A stretch of DNA of 23,317 bases from a virus: positions 1 to 23,317 of the IMG/VR virus record IMGVR_UViG_3300025120_012366. One strand, written 5' to 3'. Position 1 is the first letter of the stretch; each line of letters begins with the position of its first letter. Made by a program: the position numbers and the translations under genes. Positions 6,530 through 15,132 of this stretch are shown here, one piece after another. A model generated the notes under the pieces. That model did no database searches. It saw only the letters and a list, made by a program, of their open reading frames with translations, and was not told where the DNA came from.

Positions 6530-7376
6530 CTTTTAAATGTTTTGTTATTTCAATTGCCGCACAATTAATTATATCTAAATTACCTGCATATTCAGGCAGA
6601 TAATCACCTGATCCTTTTACTTTGATACTTAATACTAAAATATCATCATTAATAACAGGTGGCATTACTAATTCATAATAAGGAATATAAGTTTGAAGTT
6701 TTTTTATAGTTTCATAAATTTCTTTAACTAAAGATGGAAACTTAATATTACCTGCTTTTACAAACATAGTGGTTTGCATATCAACTTGTGGTTCGGCAGG
6801 ATTTAAGTTCAATATTACTTTACATTCTTTACAATTTGTAAATTCTTTTATTGCTTTTTCTGTTGTATTAATATAATTATCAATATTAATTCTAGTTGCC
6901 ATACCAGCACTATCAGAAGCAATTTGAGATACTACTTCAATATAATCTAAATCAGAACAATGTTTAGATATTACATTTAACAATGGAGTTGATGCTTGAC
7001 CACCACAAGTAATCATATTAACATTTCCATTATCTTGTATAATTTTTGGGTTAATATTAGGAACACATAAATCTCCTACTTTAGCAGGTGTTAAATCTAT
7101 TACTTTTATTCCTTGTTTTGCAAATATTTTAGCATGTTCTATAGCATCTTTAGCACTAGTACAATCATATACTACATCACAACATTTAGGATTATCAATA
7201 AAATATTGAATACCTTTATCAGTTACAGTAATGTTTAAACCTTGAGCTAATTTAATACCATTAGATTCCATTCTTCTACCTGCAAATATTACGGGTACAA
7301 CAAAATCTGTTTTTCTTAATTTTAATAGTAAATCGGTTCCGATATTACCAGTCCCAATTATTCCTGCTTTTATCAT
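6522..7376 (-). CDS. Acylating acetaldehyde dehydrogenase-like enzyme (DmpF/MhpF family)
   Basis: The family reversibly converts acetaldehyde, CoA and NAD to acetyl-CoA and NADH. The N-terminus has the Rossmann motif GIIGTGNIGTDLL (5-17). The catalytic Cys is C124 in MITCGGQAS, the typical CGGQAT context, and the substrate/dimer region shows the ATRINIDNY and LNPAEPQ segments at about 160 and 192. At 284 residues it is slightly shorter than the usual length of about 300 to 315. It overlaps both neighbours (4 bases with the TPP enzyme, 8 with the aldolase). In this setting it could run in reverse to make acetaldehyde from acetyl-CoA for the aldolase. Assignment to family is firm; direction of flux is inference. 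Confidence 0.87.
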   Translation of the reverse strand: MIKAGIIGTGNIGTDLLLKLRKTDFVVPVIFAGRRMESNGIKLAQGLNITVTDKGIQYFIDNPKCCDVVYDCTSAKDAIEHAKIFAKQGIKVIDLTPAKVGDLCVPNINPKIIQDNGNVNMITCGGQASTPLLNVISKHCSDLDYIEVVSQIASDSAGMATRINIDNYINTTEKAIKEFTNCKECKVILNLNPAEPQVDMQTTMFVKAGNIKFPSLVKEIYETIKKLQTYIPYYELVMPPVINDDILVLSIKVKGSGDYLPEYAGNLDIINCAAIEITKHLKDE

Positions 7377-9163
7377 CTTTTAATTTGTTTTGATTTTTTA
7401 CTTATATCTACTATCATTTCATTTTTTAATTCTTCAAATGACACTAATGGAGACATTTCTTCTATTGGTGGTGCTAATATATTTCCATCTTCCATTGGTA
7501 CACCTTTTACTTTAGGTAAAAATCCCTGATTTGGATCCATAAATACTTCTAATATAGCTGGTCCATTGTGATTCAAAAATTCAGATAGTTTAGCATCTGT
7601 ATTATCCCAGTCTTTTAACTCAAAATAATTATAACCTAAAGCTGGGAATAATTTACTGAAATTAGGTAAACCAATACCTGTATTTTTATCTACACTAACG
7701 TATTTACCGTTAAATAACATTTTTTGTGTATGTTTTATCATTAAATAACCGTCATTATTAAATATAACGACCTTAACGTTTAATCCATTTTCTATAACAG
7801 TATGTAATTCTTGTAAATTCATCATTATACCACCATCACAATTAAGACATAATATGTCTTTATTAGGACAAGCTGCTGCTGCACCAACTGCTCCTGCTAT
7901 TCCATAACCCATTTCACCCAAACCTAAAGAAGTAAACATTTTTTGGTCTGATTTAAGTTTAATTGCTTGGTGACCACTTAATAATGCTGTCCCCATATCA
8001 GTAACTATAATATGGTCATTTTTTAAATGGTTAGATAATTTATCCATAAATTGATATGAATTAATATAATTATCTTTATGGTCATGTTCTTTATCTATCC
8101 AAGGGTATTTTTGTTTTTTATTATTACAATAGTCTAACCAAGTTTTATTTATAGGATTAATATCTTTAATATTATTTAATAATTGATCTAAAACAATGCT
8201 AACATTTTCTTTTATATGTAAATCAATATGTTCTTTTGGAGCTTGCAACTCATCAATATCAATACATATTATTTTACCATTACGTACAAATTCATTCCAA
8301 TCATAACCAGTTTGTGGTAAAGCTAATCTACTTCCTAATACAATTAATAAATCACAATTTTGAACTATGTAATTTGCTCCCCTTTGACCATATAAACCAA
8401 ATCTTCCAAAAAAATTAATATTACTATTATCCATTAAATCAATCCCCGACCAAGTTAAAGTTGTTGGAAGATTAGTTGTATTGATAAATTTATTAAACTT
8501 ATCTTTTGAATCTGACAATCTAATTCCATTTCCACCTAAAACTAATGGGCGCTTTGATGAATTAATAGCATTAACTAAAAATTTAGAATAATCTATAAAA
8601 TTAGCTGGAGGGTTTACTTCTATATCCCAATCCCTTTTATTTACCATTTTAGATTGAATATTAAATGGAATATCTAACCATGTAGGTCCTTTTCTATCAT
8701 CTAAAGAAATTTTAGTACATTTTTCTAATTCATCTTGGATGTTATTTTCATCCATTAAACAATGAGAATATTTAGTAACATCCTCTACCATTTTAGTTAT
8801 ATTAAATCCTTGTGTACCATACATTCTTAATTTAGAATGTTCTTCAATATGGTAAGAAGATTCATTACCTGAAATTATAATACCTGGTATTGAATCAGCC
8901 CAATTACTTACTACACCTGTTACTGCATTAGATGCTCCTGCTCCTGCTGTTACTATTGCAGCAGACATTTTTCCAGATGCTCTAAAGTGAGCTCCAACAG
9001 CCATAACTGCAGCTTGTTCATGATGTGTATTAATAATTTTAGTATATCCTAATGTATTAATAGAATCAAATATATGAGAATTTGCAGAACCTATTATACC
9101 AAATACGGTTTTTATTTTTTGTTCTTTTAAAAACTCAGCTACTAAATCACTTACTTTTACCAT
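7373..9163 (-). CDS. TPP-dependent acetolactate-synthase-like enzyme (YerE-like carboligase candidate)
   Basis: This full-length (596 aa) thiamine-diphosphate enzyme of the acetohydroxyacid synthase/benzaldehyde lyase superfamily has an N-terminal PYR domain with catalytic E49 (HHEQAA), a central domain at about 190-340, and a C-terminal PP domain. The cofactor motif there runs from CDGG (442-445) to NN (469-470), a variant of GDG. No regulatory subunit gene and no other branched-chain amino-acid genes are present, so valine/isoleucine synthesis is unlikely. It lies between an RmlB gene and the acetaldehyde dehydrogenase/aldolase pair. In yersiniose synthesis, YerE of this superfamily decarboxylates pyruvate and adds the two-carbon unit to C4 of a 4-keto-3,6-dideoxyhexose. 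I infer an analogous branch-forming reaction, with the acyl donor open (pyruvate or 4-hydroxy-2-oxopentanoate). Confidence 0.85.
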   Translation of the reverse strand: MVKVSDLVAEFLKEQKIKTVFGIIGSANSHIFDSINTLGYTKIINTHHEQAAVMAVGAHFRASGKMSAAIVTAGAGASNAVTGVVSNWADSIPGIIISGNESSYHIEEHSKLRMYGTQGFNITKMVEDVTKYSHCLMDENNIQDELEKCTKISLDDRKGPTWLDIPFNIQSKMVNKRDWDIEVNPPANFIDYSKFLVNAINSSKRPLVLGGNGIRLSDSKDKFNKFINTTNLPTTLTWSGIDLMDNSNINFFGRFGLYGQRGANYIVQNCDLLIVLGSRLALPQTGYDWNEFVRNGKIICIDIDELQAPKEHIDLHIKENVSIVLDQLLNNIKDINPINKTWLDYCNNKKQKYPWIDKEHDHKDNYINSYQFMDKLSNHLKNDHIIVTDMGTALLSGHQAIKLKSDQKMFTSLGLGEMGYGIAGAVGAAAACPNKDILCLNCDGGIMMNLQELHTVIENGLNVKVVIFNNDGYLMIKHTQKMLFNGKYVSVDKNTGIGLPNFSKLFPALGYNYFELKDWDNTDAKLSEFLNHNGPAILEVFMDPNQGFLPKVKGVPMEDGNILAPPIEEMSPLVSFEELKNEMIVDISKKSKQIKR

Positions 9164-10146
9164 ATAAAATTTTCTTTATAATATTCTATAATTTTAGGTA
9201 ATTCTTTATCAAAATCCATTTTAGGTTCCCATCCTAAATTTCTTAACTTATCATCATTTAAAGCATATCTAACATCTTGTCCCTGTCTTGAATATGAAAA
9301 ATCTAAATATTGATTTATTTGGTTTTGATCATAATGGGGAAATGTTTCAGTTATAACTTCATCTTCCGGGTGATATAATGTAATTAATCTACTTACAGTA
9401 TCCCAATTACTTTGTTCAAATCCTCCACAAATATTATATATTTCATTTTTAACTTTACTATTAATAATAGTTAATACGGCATTAGCAGTATCTTGGGCAT
9501 GTAACCAATTACGAATAGGATCACCATTATTATGTAATGGAATTTTTTTACCTAAACCTAAATATTTAACTGACTTTGGAATTAATTTTTCTGTATATTG
9601 GCCTACTCCATAATTATTTGTTGGCCTTAATATAACATAAGGTATATTATATGTTCTACCCCAGGCAGTAATTAATTGATCAGCAGCTGCTTTTGTCGCT
9701 GAGTATGGGTTTGAAGGTTTTAAAATATCTGTTTCAATATGTTCTCCTTCTGTAATATCACCATAGACTTCATCTGTTGAAAAATGCAATAATATAGGTA
9801 ATTTATCTGTTTCTGCTCTATAATTTCTAATTAATTCTAATAAATTATGTACTCCATTAATATTTGAATGAACAAAATTTTCACTTTTAACTATAGAATT
9901 ACCTACATGGGTTTCTGCTGCTGTGTTAATAATATAATCACATTCATAAAGAAATTCTATATCATTTATATCAGTTTCCTCAAAAATGAAATTGGGATAT
10001 TCTAAAAATTCATCTAATAAATTTGGGTTTGAAGCATAAGTCATTATATCTATCCCTCTTACATACCATCCTTTTTTTAAACATTCTCTTGTTACATAGG
10101 ATCCTATAAACCCTAAACAACCTGTTACATAAACTACTTTATTCAT
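9157..10146 (-). CDS. rfbB: dTDP-glucose 4,6-dehydratase (RmlB-like)
   Basis: This extended SDR would convert dTDP-glucose to dTDP-4-keto-6-deoxyglucose, the entry to many deoxysugars. Visible features are the NAD site TGCLGFIG (8-15), the dehydratase triad region FSTDEVYGD with T124-D125-E126, and Y148/K152 in YSATK. RPTNNYG and the RNWLHAQD segment near 218 are also typical. The length of 329 matches the family. STDEVYG is the RmlB form; CDP-glucose dehydratases (RfbG) have a different triad region. No RmlA, RmlC or RmlD is seen in the window, so the 4-keto intermediate is probably not destined for rhamnose; the next gene is the TPP carboligase. Confidence 0.9.
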   Translation of the reverse strand: MNKVVYVTGCLGFIGSYVTRECLKKGWYVRGIDIMTYASNPNLLDEFLEYPNFIFEETDINDIEFLYECDYIINTAAETHVGNSIVKSENFVHSNINGVHNLLELIRNYRAETDKLPILLHFSTDEVYGDITEGEHIETDILKPSNPYSATKAAADQLITAWGRTYNIPYVILRPTNNYGVGQYTEKLIPKSVKYLGLGKKIPLHNNGDPIRNWLHAQDTANAVLTIINSKVKNEIYNICGGFEQSNWDTVSRLITLYHPEDEVITETFPHYDQNQINQYLDFSYSRQGQDVRYALNDDKLRNLGWEPKMDFDKELPKIIEYYKENFIW

Positions 10147-10147
10147 A

Positions 10148-11005
10148 TTAATTATCTATATTTATCCAATTAGAAGGATAATACTTACCATTAATCCAAG
10201 ATGATGGATGTGAAGGTTCTACATAATTAGTAGGACATATTATCTTTTTATTTTTGTTTTTACTTAAAAATGCACCCCACCAAGAATAAGAACTATTAGA
10301 TATAATGTGATTGTCACATAAACTTAATAATGCCAGATCTTCTTTTTCAGATGCTGTAAAACTTTGCTCATCAACTCCTTTAGGTTCTACAAACCAAACA
10401 TTATCTCCATCTAGTACTGATTTTGAATATTCAATGTCATTTGAAAATATTAAAAAATTAAAATCATTAGCAGGCATAAAATGGGATGTTATTGCTTTTA
10501 GGAAATATTCTTGTTTAAGTTCACAAAATGAATGTTGGGGTAACAAATAATCACCTCTTCTCATATGAATACTAACAGTTGGTTTTTTTCCTAATTTAGA
10601 TTGAATTGTATCAAATTCTTGTTGTGCTATACTTTGTATTTCATCATTATATTTCCAACTTTCAATTTCATTTTTAATATCATTATACCAATAAGTGTAT
10701 AAATCAAATCTACCATTTAAATCATAATTTGATGAATCTAAACTAAATAAAGTTTCATCATAAGTAGTATTATGGAAATTAATATTTTTTAATTTAAAAT
10801 CATTAAAAAATTCATCAGGTTTTATAATTACAGGTATATTTAAAAGTTTAAATACTTTTATTCCAAATCCACGTTTAATCATAGATTCGGAAAATACTAT
10901 TTGTTTATTATTTGCTTTAGCAACAGCAGTTAAACTAGCATAGGATTGAAGTTGAGATCCCATTCCACCTGATTCGCCTAAATTTGAAAATGTTATATAG
11001 CTCAT
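10148..11005 (-). CDS. GT11 family alpha-1,2-fucosyltransferase-like enzyme
   Basis: GT11 enzymes transfer L-fucose (and close relatives) from the GDP-sugar to a galactose-like acceptor with inversion. The hallmark HMRRGDY is at 147-153 (GDP-binding Arg). The second conserved block, SNSSYSWWGAFL at 236-247, and the final YPSNWI at 276-281 are also present, and length (285 aa) is normal. It overlaps gmd by four bases, so a GDP-6-deoxyhexose made by the neighbouring enzymes is the natural donor: GDP-L-fucose, or GDP-L-colitose if the ColD-like enzyme acts first. Family is secure, donor specificity is inferred. Confidence 0.88.
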   Translation of the reverse strand: MSYITFSNLGESGGMGSQLQSYASLTAVAKANNKQIVFSESMIKRGFGIKVFKLLNIPVIIKPDEFFNDFKLKNINFHNTTYDETLFSLDSSNYDLNGRFDLYTYWYNDIKNEIESWKYNDEIQSIAQQEFDTIQSKLGKKPTVSIHMRRGDYLLPQHSFCELKQEYFLKAITSHFMPANDFNFLIFSNDIEYSKSVLDGDNVWFVEPKGVDEQSFTASEKEDLALLSLCDNHIISNSSYSWWGAFLSKNKNKKIICPTNYVEPSHPSSWINGKYYPSNWINIDN

Positions 11006-11973
11006 TTTAATTCTTTTAACCAGTATTTAATCATATCGTCCATTAAAGATACAAAATCATGTTTAGGTTTCCAACCTAAATCCCTTAATAAAGTTGAATC
11101 TCCTTTTAGGTCATGTAATTCTTCTGCCCTATAATATTTAGGATCTACTTTAACATAATCTTTATAATTTAAGTCTAATTTATTAAAAACATATTCACAT
11201 AAATCTCTAACACTATGTGATACACCAGTAGCACAAACATAATCATTTGGTTTATCTTGTTGTAATATTAACCACATAGCTTCAACAAAATCTTCTGCAT
11301 GGCCCCAGTCTCTAGTTGCTTCTAAATTACCTAATGCTAATTCATTTTTTAAACCATATTTAATTTGCACAGCAGCTTTAACTACTTTATTAGTTACAAA
11401 ATTAGTACCTCGTCTTGGTGATTCATGGTTAAATAAAATACCATTACATATAAACATATCATAAGAATTCCTGTAATTTCTGCATATATTATACGAGAAT
11501 ACCTTGGCACAACCATAGGGCGATACAGGATGTAAAGGTGTAGTTTCTCTTTGGTATCCATCGTTATCTACAGAGTTACCAAACATTTCAGATGATGAAG
11601 CCTGATATATTTTAGCGTTAGGTTTTGTTAATTTTACTGCTTCTAATAACTTAAGTGTACCAATTCCTGTGGTTTGTGCTGTATAAATTGGTTGGTCAAA
11701 ACTAATTCTAACATGAGATTGAGCTGCTAAATTATAAATTTCATCTGGTTGGCATAATTGTATTACTCTAATAAGTGAAGATAAATCGTTTAAGTCAGCA
11801 TATTCTAAATTTAATTTGGAAAATAATTCATCTGGTATTCTAGCTGTTTGATTTTCAGCTACAGAATTTCTTTTTACTGTGCCCCAAACTTCATAACCTT
11901 TCTTATTTAAAAATTCAGCTAAATAAGAACCATCTTGACCATTTATACCTGTAATTAATGCTACTTTATTCAT
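11002..11973 (-). CDS. gmd: GDP-mannose 4,6-dehydratase
   Basis: The enzyme makes GDP-4-keto-6-deoxy-mannose, the shared precursor of GDP-fucose, GDP-colitose, GDP-perosamine and GDP-rhamnose. Seen in the sequence: the GMD-type nucleotide site ITGINGQDGSYLAE (7-20), YNLAAQSHV at 80-88, the catalytic S-S-E in QASSSEMFG (126-132), Y153/K157 in YGCAK, and LFNHESPRRG at about 179-189, which is highly specific to this family. The length of 323 fits the shorter bacterial forms. It overlaps its neighbours by 4 and 8 bases. Because the ColD-like gene precedes it and a Fcl-like gene lies just beyond, the three make a compact GDP-dideoxyhexose module. Confidence 0.94.
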   Translation of the reverse strand: MNKVALITGINGQDGSYLAEFLNKKGYEVWGTVKRNSVAENQTARIPDELFSKLNLEYADLNDLSSLIRVIQLCQPDEIYNLAAQSHVRISFDQPIYTAQTTGIGTLKLLEAVKLTKPNAKIYQASSSEMFGNSVDNDGYQRETTPLHPVSPYGCAKVFSYNICRNYRNSYDMFICNGILFNHESPRRGTNFVTNKVVKAAVQIKYGLKNELALGNLEATRDWGHAEDFVEAMWLILQQDKPNDYVCATGVSHSVRDLCEYVFNKLDLNYKDYVKVDPKYYRAEELHDLKGDSTLLRDLGWKPKHDFVSLMDDMIKYWLKELK

Positions 11974-13120
11974 GTTTATTAATTATTGTTGAAATTTGAT
12001 TAATTTCATCTTCTGTTAAGTCTTGATGATTCGGGATATAAAACCCTATTTTATTTACTAATTCACAGTTAGGTAACGATGGAATATCATTTTCATTATA
12101 CCACATAGGCTTATTAGCCATATTACCTGCTATTAAAGGTCTAACTTCTATATTATTATCTTGTAACTCTTGAGCTATTTTATTTCTATTTGTATTTAAA
12201 ATAGGAATAGCAAAACTAGAAACAAAATCATTTTTATTTTCCTTTAATTTTAAAATATTATTTTTTATTTTACGTCTATAATGGTGAAAATTAACTCTGC
12301 GTTTATAAGAATATTCATCTAATTTATCTATGGCTCTTAAACCAATAAAAGCTTGTAAATCAGTTGATCTAACATTTAATCCAGGTACATAGAAATTATA
12401 TAATGAATCAAAATCACTACTATTAAATTCTTTTCTTAATTTAGTTTGAGCATCTTTAGGTAAATCTCTATCCCAACCATGGCTTCTCATCATTAAAAGT
12501 AAATGGTATAACTCTTCATCATCTGTGTTTATGAATCCTCCTTCTATAGTAGATAAATGGTGACCAAAATACATTGAATAAAATGAAGCTAAACCAAAAC
12601 TACCTAAATACTTATTTTGATTTTTAGATCCCATACTTTCACAAACATCTTCAAGTAGTATTACATTATATTGTTCACACAATAAAACTATTTCTTCCAT
12701 ATTTGGAACTAATCCAAGTGGTGATACTAATATAAAAGTTGAGGGGTCGTGTTCTTGAAATAATTGTTCTAAGTGTTTTAAATCACAAGATAAATCTTCT
12801 AAATTACAATCACACATATAAGTTTCATATCCTAATAACATAGGCGAACTTACATCTGTTGACCAACTTAATCCTGGGACTATAATTTTATCATTTCTTA
12901 ATTTACTATGATATTTTAGAGCTGCTAGGGTTAATAGTATTGAAGATGATCCTGAATTTACAAATATGGAATATTTTGTTCCTATTTTATCAGCCCATTT
13001 TTGTTCTAATTTTAATGTTAAAGGACCTTTAGTTAATCTAGGAATTTCATCTTGTGATAACCATTCTACTAAAGCTTTTATATCATTTTTATCAATTGTA
13101 TCACTAACTAATTTTATCAT
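11966..13120 (-). CDS. ColD-like GDP-4-keto-6-deoxymannose 3-dehydratase (DegT fold)
   Basis: This PLP-fold enzyme of the DegT/DnrJ/EryC1/StrS superfamily has 384 residues, the usual length. In aminotransferases the cofactor Lys lies in a K-H-I-T-T-G-E-G-G type motif; here the motif is GHHLSTIEGG, so H187 stands where Lys should be. That substitution marks ColD and E1 (RfbH) deoxygenases, which use PMP to remove the 3-hydroxyl. D158 (LLEDVCES) would hold the PLP ring nitrogen, and NSGSSS at 55-60 the phosphate. The Fe-S cysteines of RfbH are not evident, favouring the ColD mechanism (glutamate as amine donor). With gmd and an Fcl/ColC-like gene adjacent, removal of O3 on the way to GDP-L-colitose is the best hypothesis. 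Confidence 0.82.
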   Translation of the reverse strand: MIKLVSDTIDKNDIKALVEWLSQDEIPRLTKGPLTLKLEQKWADKIGTKYSIFVNSGSSSILLTLAALKYHSKLRNDKIIVPGLSWSTDVSSPMLLGYETYMCDCNLEDLSCDLKHLEQLFQEHDPSTFILVSPLGLVPNMEEIVLLCEQYNVILLEDVCESMGSKNQNKYLGSFGLASFYSMYFGHHLSTIEGGFINTDDEELYHLLLMMRSHGWDRDLPKDAQTKLRKEFNSSDFDSLYNFYVPGLNVRSTDLQAFIGLRAIDKLDEYSYKRRVNFHHYRRKIKNNILKLKENKNDFVSSFAIPILNTNRNKIAQELQDNNIEVRPLIAGNMANKPMWYNENDIPSLPNCELVNKIGFYIPNHQDLTEDEINQISTIINKHE

Positions 13121-13994
13121 AAACTTGTTTTAATCCTTCTTTTAAACCTGTAAATTTAAAATGAGGAAATATTTCTAATAACCTTTTATTACTAACATCT
13201 TTTCTAAATTGACCATCTAAATCTGGTCTATCATAAATAATTTCATAATCTTTTTCTGTAACCTCTAAAGCGATTTTAGCCATTTCATTTATAGAATAAT
13301 TAAAATCAGGTGCTACATTAAAATTTTCAGTAATATCATTACTAATAACTAATTTAATTATATCTGCTAAATCACTTGCATACATAAATTGCCTTAATGG
13401 TTTTCCTGTACCTAATAAATTTAGTTTATTATCTTTAGCATTTTTAATTTTATTTAGTAAAGCTGTAATAAAGTGCATTTTGCTATCATTATGTAAATTA
13501 TCATAATCACCATATAAATTACATGGAATTAAGTAATTATATTTAGTACCAAATTGTTTATTATAAGCATCTATTTGAACTGCTAAACAACGCTTAGCAT
13601 ACCCATAACTAAAATTAGATGGTGGTGGTGGGCCTATAAATAAATCTTCTTCAGTCATTGGATAATTTTCAACAACACTAGGATAAATACAAGTACTTAA
13701 AATACCTATAAATCTTTTAACATCATGATCCTTACATACTTTAACAATATTGGTATTAATTAAAATATTATCATCAAAATAATCTGCAGGATATTTGATA
13801 TTATCTTGAATACCACCAACACGAGCAGCTAAATGTACAACAATATCTGGTTGGTATGATGATATTAACCATTTAACTTGTGTAATATTAGTTAAGTCAC
13901 AATCTTTACTACTTAAATAAAAGGCATTAGGTAATATTTTTTGTAAATGTTTACCTACTAAACCTGAACCACCAGTAACTAAAATTTTACTCAT
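13104..13994 (-). CDS. GDP-L-fucose synthase / ColC-like epimerase-reductase
   Basis: The protein belongs to the Fcl family of SDRs that epimerise and reduce GDP-4-keto-6-deoxymannose (Fcl) or its 3-deoxy form (ColC). With the start at 13994 it has 296 residues: ILVTGGSGLVG at 4-14, AARVGGI at 56-62, S100-T-C102 in STCIYP, Y130/K134 in YGYAK, and H174 in KMHFITALL. The equivalents of Cys109 and His179, the acid/base pair for epimerisation in E. coli Fcl, are both kept. An earlier ATG at 14027 would add 11 residues (MFVTKLKNFLN) and deepen the overlap with the preceding gene. I prefer 13994, where MSKILVTGG begins in register with family members. Position beside the ColD-like gene favours ColC; Fcl itself remains possible. 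Confidence 0.85.
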   Translation of the reverse strand: MSKILVTGGSGLVGKHLQKILPNAFYLSSKDCDLTNITQVKWLISSYQPDIVVHLAARVGGIQDNIKYPADYFDDNILINTNIVKVCKDHDVKRFIGILSTCIYPSVVENYPMTEEDLFIGPPPPSNFSYGYAKRCLAVQIDAYNKQFGTKYNYLIPCNLYGDYDNLHNDSKMHFITALLNKIKNAKDNKLNLLGTGKPLRQFMYASDLADIIKLVISNDITENFNVAPDFNYSINEMAKIALEVTEKDYEIIYDRPDLDGQFRKDVSNKRLLEIFPHFKFTGLKEGLKQVYDKIS

Positions 13995-15132
13995 ATTTAA
14001 AAAATTCTTTAATTTTGTCACAAACATAATCTACGTCATCTAAATCCATACCATGATGTGCTCCTAATAAAAATCCATCTTTCATTACTTTATCAGCATT
14101 TTCAAAATCTTGTAAATATTCTCTATAAATAGGATGTCTAGTAACATTACCTGCAAATGTAACTCTTGTTTGTATATTATTATCCTCTAAATAATTAAGT
14201 AATTCTAATCTACGTTCAGTTTGTAGTGGAATTGCTAACCAATTAGGTTCAATACTATCATCTGGAAGTAGTATTTCTTTAACATCTTTAAGGTTTTTAA
14301 TATAACGTTCAATATTATCTCTTCGTTTTTGTTTAAATGTTTGAAATCGTTCTAATTGTACTAAACCAAAAGCGGCACTCATTTCGCTACATTTCATATT
14401 ATAACCTAATACTCCATATAAAAATTTATAATCATAAGGTAACCCATCAACATCATGAGCAAAACGCTCATCCATATTTTCACTATTATCTCCTATTCTA
14501 CCCCAATCTCTATACTGTAATGCTCTTTTTACGTGTTTTTCATCATTAAACATTACCATTCCTCCCATTCCACCAGCTGTAATAACATGAGAAGCATAAA
14601 AACTAGTAGTAGAAACATCTGATTCTTTTGTATAAGATACAGTGTCTGCTGAATCTTCAATAACAAATATATCTTCTCTATTTATTGCCTTTAAACCTTT
14701 TTTTAATGCTTTCCAATCTGGTTTATTTCCTATTAGATTAGGAACCATAATTGCTGTTGTATCATCTGTGATAGCATCTAATATAGCTTGAATATCAGGT
14801 ACATATGATGTTAAATTGGAATCTATAAAAATTGGAATATATCCTAACTGAATAATTGGAGCTAAAGTAGTTGAAAATGTTAAAGCAGGGGTTATAATTT
14901 TACTTCCTTTAGGTAAGTTTAAAGCAGCTAATGCAAGTAAACAGGCTGATGAACCCGAGTTAACAAATACTCCAAATTTTTTACCAAACTCTTTTGCTAT
15001 TTTTTTCTCAAATTCTACTGAGCGAGGACCAAAACCAGCTAACCAACCATCTCTAAGACATTGTTCTACTGCTTTTATTTCTTCTTCACCATAAGCTTCT
15101 AATCTATTAGGTGCATACCATACTTTTTTCAT
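13987..15132 (-). CDS. DegT-fold sugar 3-dehydratase-like enzyme, second paralog (His at PLP-Lys site)
   Basis: A second 381-residue DegT-superfamily enzyme shows NSGSSA at 58-63 for the phosphate, D160 in VIEDSAD for the pyridine nitrogen, and H182 in SFYASHVITAGGMGG where aminotransferases have Lys. The motif also differs from the usual one by what looks like an extra Gly and by Met instead of the customary Glu before GG. This makes a transaminase unlikely and a PMP-dependent 3-dehydratase likely. The clustered cysteines that hold the 2Fe-2S centre in RfbH are not apparent. It is clearly not a recent duplicate of the 11966-13120 gene: little sequence is shared outside motifs. It may supply the 4-keto-3,6-dideoxy intermediate for the RmlB/TPP branch. 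Its start overlaps the GT9-like gene in ATGA fashion. Confidence 0.8.
   Translation of the reverse strand: MKKVWYAPNRLEAYGEEEIKAVEQCLRDGWLAGFGPRSVEFEKKIAKEFGKKFGVFVNSGSSACLLALAALNLPKGSKIITPALTFSTTLAPIIQLGYIPIFIDSNLTSYVPDIQAILDAITDDTTAIMVPNLIGNKPDWKALKKGLKAINREDIFVIEDSADTVSYTKESDVSTTSFYASHVITAGGMGGMVMFNDEKHVKRALQYRDWGRIGDNSENMDERFAHDVDGLPYDYKFLYGVLGYNMKCSEMSAAFGLVQLERFQTFKQKRRDNIERYIKNLKDVKEILLPDDSIEPNWLAIPLQTERRLELLNYLEDNNIQTRVTFAGNVTRHPIYREYLQDFENADKVMKDGFLLGAHHGMDLDDVDYVCDKIKEFFKYE

Noticed and set aside
5531-7376. Aromatic meta-cleavage catabolic genes (mhpEF/dmpFG)
   Set aside because: No ring-cleavage dioxygenase, hydrolase or hydratase is present and the pair is fused by overlaps into a polysaccharide operon.
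7373-9163. Acetolactate synthase for branched-chain amino acids
   Set aside because: No small regulatory subunit, ilvC or ilvD nearby, and the gene sits among nucleotide-sugar enzymes, so a sugar carboligase role is more consistent.
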